NCBI RefSeq assembly: GCF_009730915.1
Contig: NC_052489.1
Location: 26,405,916 to 26,469,915 of the forward strand
Source of the DNA: Dioscorea cayenensis subsp. rotundata
Lineage: Eukaryota > Streptophyta > Magnoliopsida > Dioscoreales > Dioscoreaceae
DNA length: 64,000 bases
Direction: 5' to 3'
In this document: piece by piece, positions 48,531 to 60,301 of the stretch
How positions within the stretch are numbered: the first letter of the stretch is position 1
How the letters are laid out: each line of letters begins with the position of its first letter
Made by a program: the position numbers and the translations under genes
Notes under the pieces: generated by a model
Told to the model about the DNA's origin: nothing
Databases searched by the model: none
Seen by the model: the letters and a program-made list of their open reading frames with translations, nothing else

Positions 48531-49375
48531 CTTTTTTTTTCTTTTTTTATTATTATTTTATTATTGCCCTTTTATTTTTTAATACTTATAGCTTTCTTAT
48601 TATTCCTGTCTTTATTATTGCTTGCCATTTCACCAAATATATATTTTGTGGTAATTTGGTATGTTAATTCTCTTAAAAGAAAATTCAATTAATTTTCTTT
48701 TTCACTGTTAATGTGATTGGTGGTAGTGGTGGGGGTGATGATGGTGGGTGGGCCAAATTTGTGGTCCTTTTTTTTATTATTTTTTAAATAAACGGACAAT
48801 TAGATATGACTGCAAATAATTTGATATTTGATTGATTGAACATTTCTGAATTAGCATCAACTTGTGAGGATCTTTTTAAAAAAACACAGCAACTCAAGGG
48901 ACAAGAATCCAAATAAATCAATTTTATTAGAAAAGTCAAAATAAAATTATGGTTAACTAGAGTTAAAAAAAAATTTGAAAACTGAAGGAGTTATTCTGAT
49001 TTGCTTTTTTAAATATATATATTTCACATTCATTTTTCATCAAGTAACTATCACAAGATATAACATATGATAATTTCAATGGATTAAGGTAGTTAAAAAC
49101 ATATTTTTAAAATTTTATTAATAAAAAATCACTCTTTAAAATTTTATGTTTAATAATATATATATGTACACGTACTTCCATGTATAATACAATATTAATA
49201 GAAAAAAAATTTGTAATTTCAAAGGCTTATTATTGAATTGCATGTGTCATGTGATATACCTAAAATAACTTTGAAGGGAAGCAAATAATTTTGTATTTTT
49301 TGGGGGGGAAAAGTAAAAACATCCTCATATAAATATTTAGTAACAGTCCCTAAATCCCACAACTACTTGATCTTA
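48531..49375. other. AT-rich intergenic DNA, no gene seen
   Basis: Contains a GGTGG-rich patch near 48718-48750 and T/A runs. No supported feature. Confidence 0.5.
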
Positions 49376-51640
49376 TCTGAGCGGAAGCCGGCGGCGGCGA
49401 TGGGCTTCTCTCCTTCCTCGCGAGGCCGTGAAGCGGCTCGAGGTCGCTGCCCCTGCGTCGATCTTCGCCGCAGGTTCTCGGTAGCGTCTCGCAGCGCCGC
49501 CCGGTGCGCGTGGATCCTTGTGAGAAGCCCTGATCCAACCCCGGTCCCGCGATGACGACTGCCCGCAATCGGAGCACAATGCCCTTTTCTATCTAGGGTG
49601 TGTAATGACGGTCTCGCGGGCTCCCCCCCCCCCAATGTTTCGATTTCTCTATTTCGTTCGTTTGATTTTTGAGTTTTCTTTTTTTCTTTTTTCTTTTTTT
49701 TTTGGTTTTGTGATAAAGATTATGACTTTGAGTCGTTGAGTGGCTATTTCTTTGTTTTCTTCTTTTAAAGATTAGTTTGGTCTAGATGCATGCAAACTAG
49801 GGCTTAATATTTAACTTCATCTTGTTAATTGATTTAGATGTTTTGTTTGGTGCGTTTGGATTGAGGGAAAATGGAGGAATTTCTTGTTTATTTTGTATCC
49901 ATTTCTACTCTTTGTTTTTGTTCTATATTTAAAAAAAAAAAATTAGCAGCAATGAGATTGATTTGAAAAAGTTAATGATTTGAAGACGTCTAACCATTGT
50001 GTTTGCCTGGTTAACTTTTTTGTTGATGTTCTGTAGGTCTCTCAAATTTGGTTTTTCACTGTGTTGAATCATTGACATCATTGTCAGGTGAGTGTGAGGA
50101 ATAATATGTCTGCAATACTTGGCGTTCCAAATTCCATCATTAAATTAATCATACATTGTATGGTATTTGATTTCCTATGTTTTCTCTATAGTCTGTACAA
50201 TGTTTGATTATTTGGATTGTCACCGCATGTTGGGTATAACATGAGAGTATGCTTCACTTCTATGGTGCTGTAGATGAGAAGTGTCTATCCTTGTGACGTC
50301 TTGTTAAACAATCCTGTTTGTCATCCATAAAAGTTGGTAGTTTTCTGTTTTCCAGTTTGATATTATTTGGACAAGAATTCTAAGAGGAGTTCAAAATTAT
50401 TGATGTTGATTTAAAGTTTTAAACTATTCCCTTATCTGTGTTTTCTTGTAGGTCATTGATCTGTGAAAGCAATATGTACAGTATGATAAGCCAGATGAGC
50501 TGGTGTTAGAATTTTTCTTTCCTATAGAGTTTGGTTTGTTTCTGGAATGGAAATGCAAAACATCCTATTTGAATTTGATCTTTCATCTTTTAGCTGTAGA
50601 ACAGAGGATAGTTGATGAGATGAGGACTAATTGGTTCGAATATATCGTATTTATAAGATTTGAAGAATTTATCTTGCCAATATATTAACTGTCTTTTCTG
50701 TTCTTCATCAATGAAAAAGGAAAAGGATTTGAACAGAGGATAATTGATGAGGAATAGTTGGATTGAATATATCGTATTTACAAGATCTGAAGAACTTATC
50801 TTGCCAATATATGAACTGTCTTTTCTATTCTTCATTAAATGAAAAAGGAGAAGGAAAATGAAGAGGGTTTGAACAGAAAATAGTTGCTGGGGAATAATTG
50901 GATTGAATATATCGTATTTACAAGATTTGAAGAACTTAGAAGAGGTTTATGACATTGTTAGCAAGACTGGTACAATGGAGACACCTTCAAATTCAAGTTG
51001 TGAATTTCTTTGGCTTCTTGGTTTGCTTCATTGGTTGTTTGTTTGCACCTATTATCTATAAACCTACAACCTCTTTTTAGTAGCTTGCCACATAGAACCT
51101 TTAAGGATCTGGTTGCTTGTCCAGTTTCTTCTATACATTCCATTCTAGAAAAGCGTTTGTATTCTAACAAAACACAAGCAAACACAGAGGTGATTCATGA
51201 GGCTAACAATGAAAAGCTCCATTCATTAGGTAAGTTATAGTACTTAGCAACTCCTTTTTCAATGTTCTTGCAACTGGTATGATGGCCCATGATTTATCTC
51301 CTTTGTTAGTTACCAGCAAAATGATTAGTAAATGCAAGTCCTATAGGAATTGTTAATGAATCATGATAGTAACTATTGTCTGTTTTATTAATTGCAGGCT
51401 CTTGATTGTATAAAGTGGAGGAATCACATGTGAAATCATGCCAGGCTCTTGTTGGCATTCCAAGCATTTGTATGCACAAATGTTGTACTAGTTGAAATGT
51501 AGGAAAAAAGATCTACTTTTTTACTGTAACATAAGAGTTGGACAAAAGATCTACTTTTTTAATGTATAATAATAATACATGCCCAATTATCATCTCCTCT
51601 CCAAATAACTTAATAGCATCTATCAATATATTGCAGGTCC
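49376..51640 (+). ncRNA. Unassigned spliced-transcript-like locus, possibly non-coding
   Basis: A sharply GC-rich start (49376-49620, with GGCGGCGGCGATGGGC at 49389-49404) is followed by AT-rich DNA with exon-like blocks. These have good GT-AG borders: 50037-50087 (CTGTAG| and CAG|GTGAG), a block from 50452 (TTGTAG|), one ending at 51229 (ATTAG|GTAAGT) and one starting at 51398 (TTGCAG|). The ATG at 49399 opens a 51-codon Arg/Ser-rich frame of no known family. No frame runs through the other blocks; a 231-base open stretch (51010-51240) lacks an ATG. It could be a long non-coding RNA, a decayed gene, or a gene I cannot assemble. Confidence 0.3.
50599..50942 (+). repeat. Tandem triplication, 132-140 bp units
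   Basis: Three head-to-tail copies start at 50599, 50731 and 50871, each with GAACAGA(G/A)(G/A)ATA(G/A)TTG near its start and GAATATATCGTATTTA further in. The third copy is truncated. Units 1 and 2 are about 90% alike. Confidence 0.85.
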
Positions 51641-52321
51641 GATGCTCTTCGATGTCTTTTGAATCCATGTTTATTTTTTTATTTTAACCAAATGTGAACA
51701 AGTTATGTTTTAACTCAACACGTATGTATTTTTATTTTTGCTCTACGTAAGTTGAAATTTTTCCTAAAAATATGAATATTTTATACAAAGAATTGTGTAA
51801 TAATTGACAAGTTTTGTTAATTTTTTTTATTTTATTCAAAATAATTATATATGTTTTAATATTTAGTTGGAGACCTATATACACCTCATAGCCACCGGAT
51901 CACAGATTTAAGTAAAACTATTTAAACTCGTATTTAACAATTGGAAATATTATTATGATATAAATAAAAAAAATATAAAATTAATTTAAACTGCCATAAA
52001 AATTCAATAGAAATGGTTAACTCAGCTTGACAGATCAGATGTCTAAAACAACAAACTACTTTTCTTTAAAAAAATAAAAAATTAAATTAAATTATTTGAA
52101 GTCATTAAGAATAAAATTTTACAAAATACATTTACGCAATTTAGACCTAACCAAAGTATTAATAATTTTTTTTCTCAAAATTAATAATTTTTAATTTTGA
52201 ACCACATATGATGTGGATCACCGCCGGTGAGAATAAAGCACATTCTAACACTGAGAAATGAAAACTAGTCTTTGTGTGCCCTAGCATCTCTGAAAACCTC
52301 AGTCCCGCCATTGCCGCTCAA
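51641..52321. other. AT-rich DNA upstream of the RHIP1-like gene
   Basis: No gene seen. The last 120 bases turn GC-richer and form the leader and presumed promoter of the gene at 52322; no clear TATA box. Confidence 0.5.
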
Positions 52322-55300
52322 ATGGCCAGCCCGGTGCCCACCTCCTCCTCGCCGGAGGATTCAAGGCCCTCCAATTCCCGTTCCTGGTTCTCCGATCTCG
52401 TCGTCGCTCGCTCTCCGCCGGAGACCCGTGATTGGTCTCTCCTAAAGCTCCAGGTTTTTAAACCCCTCTCTCGATTCCTCCCTGATTTTCTTAGGGTTTA
52501 TGGACGATTTGATTCGTTTTTGCAGTCAAATACTAGCTCGTTTGAAATCCCTAAAGATCGTTTGATTAGCAATATGTCGAGGATTGGATTTGAGAAATTG
52601 TTAATCTTTGGGTGTTCGTGTAATTGGTTAAGCTCATTGAGTTTTAGTTGGATTGAAATGTGGTTTTTTTTTTTGTCTTGATAGAGTTCTTTGATATGTC
52701 ATAGGCGTTGATTCCACAATTGAGATCAGAATATCAAGTGTATGAAGATGCATTTGTTGAAAAAGTTAAAGGTATGGCAAATGCAAATGTGTTTTTTCTC
52801 CCCAGTTGTCATTATGAAGATTCATGAAATGTGTTTTAAAGTAGATTGTAGATATTGGAATGAAGACATAATTTATCTATATTGTAATCATGTAGATGGC
52901 TTGTTGATTGCGAGGGAGAACTCAGGACTGGTATTAGGTGTCGGGGCTGCTGCGGGTCTCCTTCTTCTAAGAGGTAACAATCATACTGTCTTATTTGGAT
53001 GGTTTCTCACCTTTAGCATAGTTAGCATCCTATGAACATAGTCAACATCCTATGCTTTATTTTCCATATGTAGAAATCAATTCCATTGTCGAGAAATTTC
53101 ATAGTGGAAATGCATATCAGCATATGCAAACTGTGTTTGCTCATTTCTGTTTAAGCGGCTGCATTTCTTGAAATATGGATGTTAAATGAAATTTTAAGGG
53201 GAGCATTTGGTTGCAGGTCCAAGAAGATTTTTGTTCCGTCAAACTCTAGGACGCCTTCAGAGCGAGGAGGTGAGCTATCTCCTGAATTATTGATTCAAAA
53301 CAGGGCAAAGTATTTAAACACATGATTCAATCATATGACTTACACTCGTATAGCTGCTTGTTTTCATGGAAAGTTCTTTTCGTGTCTGCAAGTTCTGTCC
53401 CTTTTGATGACCACCTACTACAAAGTTGATATTGACCCCTTTCCGAAATAAAACTTTCTACTTTTTCAGTTAACACCATGAATCAGTCAATTTTGATCTC
53501 ATTGACTAGAAAGTTATTTACGGAAAGGCTTTCTAAGGTGCATGACTTAGGCAGTTAGACGCGTGCATCATGCCATATAACATGCCTCATTGTCAGCATG
53601 CTTATGTTTCTCAATATTGATCTGATGACATGAAAATGTCATCTTCATTCTGTATCACTTGTGATAACTCATTAGATTTATTGAGGAAAACTTTCTTTCT
53701 TTTTCTATAAAAAGAATACGTACTAGCCTAATTTGTTAAATTTTACACTTTTATGAGGCTGATGTGTTCGTTTTTCATGATTTTCACAAATCAGTGAAAT
53801 CATAGTTGCTACTGAGTCATTGACATCTGCACAGGAAGAATAAGATTTGCTTTTCAAATTAGACAGCTCCACCAAGTTCATGGGTGTGCATGCAACCTTA
53901 CAAAGCCATTATACCTTACCAAACTATTATTTTCATTTTGGTGTAGTTTGTGCTCCTTCTAAAATGGCTTGGTTCAGGTTGTACTTTTTCAAACGATTTG
54001 GTTTAGGGTGTTAAAAACTGGAATCTAACTGGTATTTATATTATAACATCTTTCCTTGTACATGTCATTCGCAAAAATCCTTTTTTTTTGGGTCCTCCCT
54101 TCATGCAAACAAACCTCATGTTCAGTTGTGTTGGACATTGATGATTTTTTGTTTTAAGCCATTACAGAAGCTATCAGCTGCTGATTTGAGATCATTCATA
54201 GTCAGTTGCCTCATCTAACCCAATCAAGATCCCTTCTTGGGTTTGGTTTCCCTTTCTTTCTCATTTTTGCTTCACTTGATTGTTGGTTCATTTGCCGCTA
54301 ATTTAGCTTTCAAATCACTTGACTATCCTTCTCCTCGAGCCAATGGAGATCTAAGTCTAAAGCTCAGTTGTGTTGGACATTGATGATTTTTTGTTTTAAG
54401 CCATTACAGAAGCTATCAGCTGCTGATTTGAGATCATTCATAGTCAGTTGCCTCATCTAACCCAATCAAGATCCCTTCTTGGGTTTGGTTTCCCTTTCTT
54501 TCTCATTTTTGCTTCACTTGATTGTTGGTTCATTTGCCGCTAATTTAGCTTTCAAATCACTTGACTATCCTTCTCCTCGAGCCAATGGAGATCTAAGACT
54601 AAAGCTCAGTTTCTGTAGTTTCCCAATCATTCTTCCGACCCACATCATTTGTTTCTCTTGCTCATAGTCTAAAAGCCAAAGACCTTAGTTTTGCTGTGAA
54701 AAACCTTTAAAAATCAAGAACTTAAACATGTGCAGCCCTGACAATAGGTCAATGGAAATGAACACCTTATGCAAATATCTATAACCACATCATTGGGTAC
54801 TAGTGATGCATAGTTGTGTGAGTACTTAGCAGTAGAAAGAAACTTAATTTAACTGAAGAAAAATTGTTTTGTCTGAATGCTGGAGGATTCACTGTTATAA
54901 ACCATTTCTTTACCTGCCTTCAACTTTCTCTTGTTATTTTACGGTTTGCACGTGTTTCGACCTTCTTCAGATTCTTGCTTTTGTAAAATATGTTTTTCTT
55001 ATTACTTCAAATTTATTTTGTAGGCCCGATTTGTTAAAGCAGAGAAGGGTTTGCAAGAGCTCACTGAATCTGTTGGTAAGCTAAATACAGACGTCAATAA
55101 GTTGATCAAGTCAGCAAAGGCTGGTGAAGAAGAAATGCTACATGGAGGAACAAAAATCAAGTATTTGCCATTTTCTGTAATTAATTAATTAAGATTAAGG
55201 TTTTCGTAGTTTTTTTTTTTCCTTCTGCCTATTAGGCCTTTTTCGCTTCTTGTGTTCAAGGGACTGATTGTCTGGGGTGTTCATGCAGGAATACTGGAAA

Positions 55301-55844
55301 GGAAATCCAAAGACTTCTCAAGTCTATTTATGCAGTAGAATCTGAAGCAATTGGTATTCTTTCTTCTTGCTTGTCGTTATTTATTAATTACTTGATCAGT
55401 ACATGGTGAATATCATATGTTGCATAAGACTTGCATTCTTTCCGATATACCATTCACATTGATCTGTGTTTTAGCTATTTATAAACTCCTAAATTAGCTA
55501 TGGATTTCATATAAGAATGTTCATGTTTGCTTTTGGCCGGCTTTCTTTTCTATTTTGTTGTTGATTTTCAAGTTCACTGACAATTGGTTAGGGTTGTCTA
55601 GATATAATGGATGGACTGCGGGCTCTTCCTGGCAGAAGTGCGCTGCGGCTTCGAGCAGAGGCAAGTTTATTGCCTGAATGTCATTTTGATAATTCTGAGT
55701 CTAGTATTCAGGCACTTGATTATTGACATTATTATCATTTATCACTTTCTCCAGGTGGCTTCCATGGCATCTGAATTGAAACAGAAAAGGACTGAAATGA
55801 ATAAAAAAATAATGGAGATTGCAGACCTAGGAATTAAAGTTTGA
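52322..55844 (+). CDS. RHIP1: RGS1-HXK1-interacting protein 1 (RHIP1)-like, 226 aa, 8 exons
   Basis: Coding exons are 52322-52453, 52705-52771, 52896-52973, 53217-53269, 55024-55160, 55289-55353, 55602-55660 and 55755-55844; all phases agree. Seven introns are present; the last uses a GC donor (GCAGAG|GCAAGT). The N-terminus is Ser/Pro-rich (MASPVPTSSSPEDSRPSNSR). Next come a helical segment (ALIPQLRSEYQVYEDAFVEK), a hydrophobic Gly/Leu segment (GLVLGVGAAAGLLLLRG), likely membrane-spanning, and a long coiled coil ending MASELKQKRTEMNKKIMEIADLGIKV-like. This order resembles Arabidopsis RHIP1, a small protein that binds RGS1 and hexokinase 1 and so links glucose sensing to G-protein signalling. 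The family match is from memory, but the exon set is internally consistent. Confidence 0.85.
54123..54606 (+). repeat. 242-bp tandem duplication in RHIP1 intron 4
   Basis: The segment beginning CAGTTGTGTTGGACATTGA at 54123 recurs at 54365, with about 240 bases almost identical (AAGTCTAAAG against AAGACTAAAG near the end). The near-identity marks a recent event. Confidence 0.95.
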
Positions 55845-56815
55845 CAAACTCTGCTCTTCTTGCTTTAGTTGGAGCCATTTATAAACTCTTTTTTCAGATC
55901 TTGGATACAAATTTATTGATACATACCAAAAATGTTTGCCCCTAGTCCCAGTTGCAAAAACATCTCACACCACCAGATGGCATATTGCTAAAAAGCAGAA
56001 TAAGTATGCTCTGTTTTGTTATATTTTGAGAATGAATGCAACAACAATGAAACCTTGAGCAATTTTTCCAGAACCATTATATCATATTTTTAATATTTCT
56101 TCGTGACTTGCAACAGCTAATTTCGCCAGAGGGTATTAGCTTCTTGCTAGTGTCTATATGCCATGGTAATTTTTCTTTTCTAGTGCTTTCCTTGACCCAG
56201 AACAAAACTTTATTGTTCTAGGAGTCTAGCTATTTGCCAAAGCAAACTATCTAATGGAGGTTGTTGCCATAGTGTAGTGCCAGCAAAGCGAAAGCTTCGG
56301 CCATAATTAATGTATCTGATCGGTTGGTAATCACAAATTTAGTCTAGTTGTCGGAATGAGAATAAAGTCAAAAAAAAGTAGTAAGGCCAACGTTTGGTCC
56401 TTTATTTGGTGACCAGAATCAATAACTTCAGCAGACACCTGTGCTAGATTGTGTACCAAAATCTGGAGAACAAGTCTTAGGTTGATAGCGGCTGAAAACT
56501 GCTGCCAAAAAAAAAAAATGGCGGAAATCATCCTATTTCTTTTACACTTGAATTTACAAATCAAGAAGGAAATCAGTTTTGTTCATGAAAAATACAATGT
56601 GCAGTCGAGAAGGTATCCTTAGCATCACCAGGTCGAACTATGCATCAGCACCTAAAAATGCATTTGACTTAACACTTGATCAAAAAAATCTAGTCCCGAA
56701 AATACCGTGTTAATTTGATGTGTGTGGTCCGATGAAATGAGATATTTCAGTGACTACAATGTTTGTCTCCTCTTTTGTGTATGTTTAGCTCCGGTGTATG
56801 TTTAGCTCCGATACA
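55845..56815. other. Region between the converging RHIP1 and GT47 genes
   Basis: Presumed 3' untranslated sequence of both genes. A short direct repeat GTGTATGTTTAGCTCCG lies at 56777-56810. No gene. Confidence 0.5.
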
Positions 56816-59178
56816 CTATCTATCAGCATCAGACCTGGAGAACCGCTTGTATCTATGGAGCTTTAGCTTTATTTCAGGCACTTTCCGTGCCACAGCCTGC
56901 CAAATCATCTGAACTGCATCATCCTTCTGAGACGGAAAACTATATTCAAAGTAACCTTCCACTTCTTTCAGCCTCTTCCACATCGTGTCCATTCTTCCTT
57001 ACTTATTTCTCTAACTAATTTTAAAAGGAAATTCTTTTTAAGTGCATCGGAAGTGCGCACAAAAATGCAGAACTTGGAGTAATCAAGAATGTCTTCATAT
57101 GGAAGTTCAATATCATCACTGATGATAACAGGCACGCAATGGCTTGCTATAGCATCAAAAAGCCTGTTGGAGGATGGGGTGTCTCCTGCAATGTTGAGAC
57201 AGAACTTCGATGCCCGCATCCCTCGGGTTGAATCCTTTATTCCATTCGCTTGAATGCTTCCAAATGAGAAATGCACATCCTTCTCTTCTCTGAGAAGGTA
57301 ATACAGTTCCTGTCTGATAAACCCACCCTGTTGGCAGAAAAAAAGAGAAGTCGATTTCATCATGCAAATCAATCAGAAAAGAGAATATTCGAGGCAGGAA
57401 TGATATTGAAGAAAGTTCAATTCACCGTGTGTCCCACTTTGGTGGTAAAAATGCAGGCAATTCTAATCATCTATACAAGTTCAGTGACAGGAATTTCAAC
57501 CCCTACATGAATTCAGAATCCAAAAAGCAGGACTAGAGACAATGCAGACTATGCTGAAGCAAGTTAATTCACTAATTTATTGAAATGACAAGGTCATCAA
57601 CAACTAAATCATATATTAAGGATAGGTAAACTTTAGGTACATATTCGTTTGAAGACTTTTCTACATCACAAATTAGCTTAAAGTATTTATAAAGAAATAA
57701 TTGATGGTAATATTTCAGTATAAAATGAAGTTTGAAGCATTCAATTTGCACACTAAGTCATCACCACCAACATGCCACCAATACAGTTGTTTGAACTTTG
57801 AATGAACATCAACCATTTACTATATGTTTTCCTAGTCTAATGTCTGCCCAAGTTAAGACTTCATCTAATCCTTTCATTCATTCAACATATAATGTCTTCA
57901 TTCAACATATAATGTCACAGGACACCTAATACATCTTCCAATTCACCAACTCCAAATTCAAATTTATTTGCTTGATCATAAAAATCCAAACTATTCTGCA
58001 CAACAGATAATTACTCAAAAGCTGATGGAATAACAAGGTGATATTGAAGATTAAACATTCTAGTGATATAGCATAAACCACCACAAATTGTCCACAATAT
58101 AGAGAATAACATGATAAACAGTTTCTCTCCTACAAATTCCCTTCATGATGCACACTATTATAAACAAAGCCAAATTAATACTTAAATTCTAAACTACAAC
58201 ACTATTATCAAACAACAAGCAAATCAAACCAAAAAAAACAAACAATTGATTGCCAAAAAAACAGTGATCTTGATGAGAAAGAGAGAAAGAATTACTTACA
58301 TCTTTCCTGTAGATGGCTCCCTGAAAATAGAGCAACGTTGGGCGATCATCAAAGCCTGAAGAATCATTCACAAAGGTGCTAACAACATGCTTGTAAGGAG
58401 CAATGACATCCTTCTCCACATTGGCAATGGTGGGCGGATACCGACCGAAATCCGAGAGAATGAAGACGCAAGGCCACAGCTTCATCCTCGCATCAAGCAT
58501 GCTGTTTGGATGGTGAGCCATTACCACATGGTCTCTTCCACCAGACCTCTTCCACTCCTCTTGGCTGATCAAGAACCGAACAAGCTTGTCCTGCAGCATC
58601 TTGTTGGTGCTAACCTTCATCGGCGGCGTCACCTTTGAGTGTCGGTTGTAGCTCAACGAGGAGAAGAAGGGAACGAAGATGACATCCGCCTGACGAGAGT
58701 CATCTACTCTCACGGCAGTGCACGGGCCGCTCCGATCAATGAACGCGGACGACAAGAGATCCAATGTGAGCCAGTACTCGATGCTGTGCTGGAGATTCAA
58801 CCCGCCGGGGTAATCGGGGATCTTCTCCTTGACGTCAGGCCAAACCTCGCCGCCCTTGGAACTCCACCCCAAAAGCCCGAAATGAAACTCGGCCGGGAGA
58901 TCATACATGAAGACCTTCAACAAAGCCCTCTCCGGATCGCACTGCCGGTTTTCAAAGCCGGCGATTTCCGTCACCGGAGCGGCATCTCTGCTTTCAACGA
59001 CGGAGAGGATCTTGGAGCTCGGCAAGACGCTGCGGCCGACGATGGGCGCGCGGGCAACGGCGAAACCGAAGAAGTAGAACCAGGAGAAGGCGAAGAAAAG
59101 AGCAACAAAGCCGAAGAAGAGGAACAATGGCTTCCTACTGCTACGAAGCCCTAGAATGTGGATGCTTCGGTCCGCCAT
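56816..59178 (-). CDS. GT47 exostosin-like glycosyltransferase (ARAD1/ARAD2-like), frameshift near the 3' end
   Basis: Coding exons are 59178-58300 and from 57327 leftward, with a GT-AG intron in phase 0. Residues 17-41 form a single transmembrane anchor (type II Golgi protein). The exostosin domain follows: LLKVFMYDLPAEFHFGLLG, then YWLTLDLL, ADVIFVPFFSSLSYNRHS, GRDHVVMAHHPNSM, and in exon 2 GMRASKFCLNIAGDTPSSNR and HCVPVIISDDIELPYEDIL. This is close to the ARAD group, putative arabinosyltransferases of pectic arabinan. After EEWTR the frame is lost by one missing base near 56984 and would stop at 56968. The next frame continues with MWKRLKEVEGYFEY...IWQAVARKVPEIKLKLHR to a TAG at 56816, exactly as the family expects. 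So either a sequencing error or a real C-terminal change. Confidence 0.85.
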
Positions 59179-59460
59179 TATAGTGAGAATCAAAATCCAA
59201 ATTCAATCCAATCAAGAGATGGGAATTGGAATGAAAAAGATGGTTCCTTTCGAGGAATTCATGATTGATTAATGCGCAAATTGAATGGAGATTGGAGATG
59301 TTCTAATTGGAGATATTTGATCTGGGGACACCCGGGTTCAAAGGGTGGAACTGATGATGATGATGGTGATGATGGGTTGAGAATGAGAAGGACATGTTTG
59401 GCGAGGAAACCATGGAAATGTCTTTGGGTAAGTGCTATGGAAATTCTGTTGATGCACCTC

Positions 59461-59509
<49 letters not shown>
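59461..59509. repeat. (TTA)n microsatellite
   Basis: About 16 TTA units. Tyr-only frame is an artefact. Confidence 0.95.
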
Positions 59510-60218
59510 GATGTTTTTTATTTTTTATTTTTTTGGATTGAAATAATTTTATAAATTATATTTGATGAGTTATTTTATGGATATTAGGGTTTCTACATAG
59601 TTTTTCACTGGTTTTACTCCTTTTGTGCTATTATAAGAGTCTATATATGTATATATATCTATATGCCTGATTTAACAGCTAATTTGTACATTTAATCTTA
59701 TCAATATGTTTAAATGTATTGTTATCTACTACTACTACTAGTGTCATTTTAAATAAACAGTTTTAATAGAAAAAAAGAGAAATAAAAAATATGAAAAATA
59801 AATTAAATGTTGATGAAATTATAATATATATATTCAACCTCAGCTAAGGAGATTAGAAATCTTGGCAATAAAGTCTCAATTTCCACTTTAAGGACACTGA
59901 GGTGTTTAGTGTTCTATTCTTAAGACCATTGTTTTTAGATCATTTAGTTAAAGTAAAATAATCACATCTTAATAATTGTTTCAATACACTCCTCTCAATT
60001 CTTATTAAAATTAATTATATGTTTTTACTTCAATGTTATACAGTATCAGATTTAAAAAATAATAATAAAAAATTTGAAGGCCTTTATAGTTATTATTAAG
60101 GCCAAACTTAATTTCTTTAACCGCTCCAACTTGGATGTGCCTGCTATTTTAATGGATTAAGTCAAAATTGTCTTGATATGGTTTTTATCATCTACTAGGA
60201 GCATGTCTTTTTCATATG

Positions 60219-60220
<2 letters not shown>

Positions 60221-60300
<80 letters not shown>

Positions 60301-60301
60301 T
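60221..60301. repeat. (TTA)n microsatellite
   Basis: About 27 ATT/TTA units with one TTG interruption. The Leu-only frame across it is an artefact. Confidence 0.95.

Noticed and set aside
49350-49635. Antisense Arg-rich open frames over the GC-rich patch
   Set aside because: High GC lowers stop frequency on all frames; no family resemblance, so not taken as genes.
58387-59154. Two long plus-strand frames opposite the GT47 gene
   Set aside because: Shadows of the GC-rich first exon of the GT47 gene; codon pattern belongs to the minus strand.
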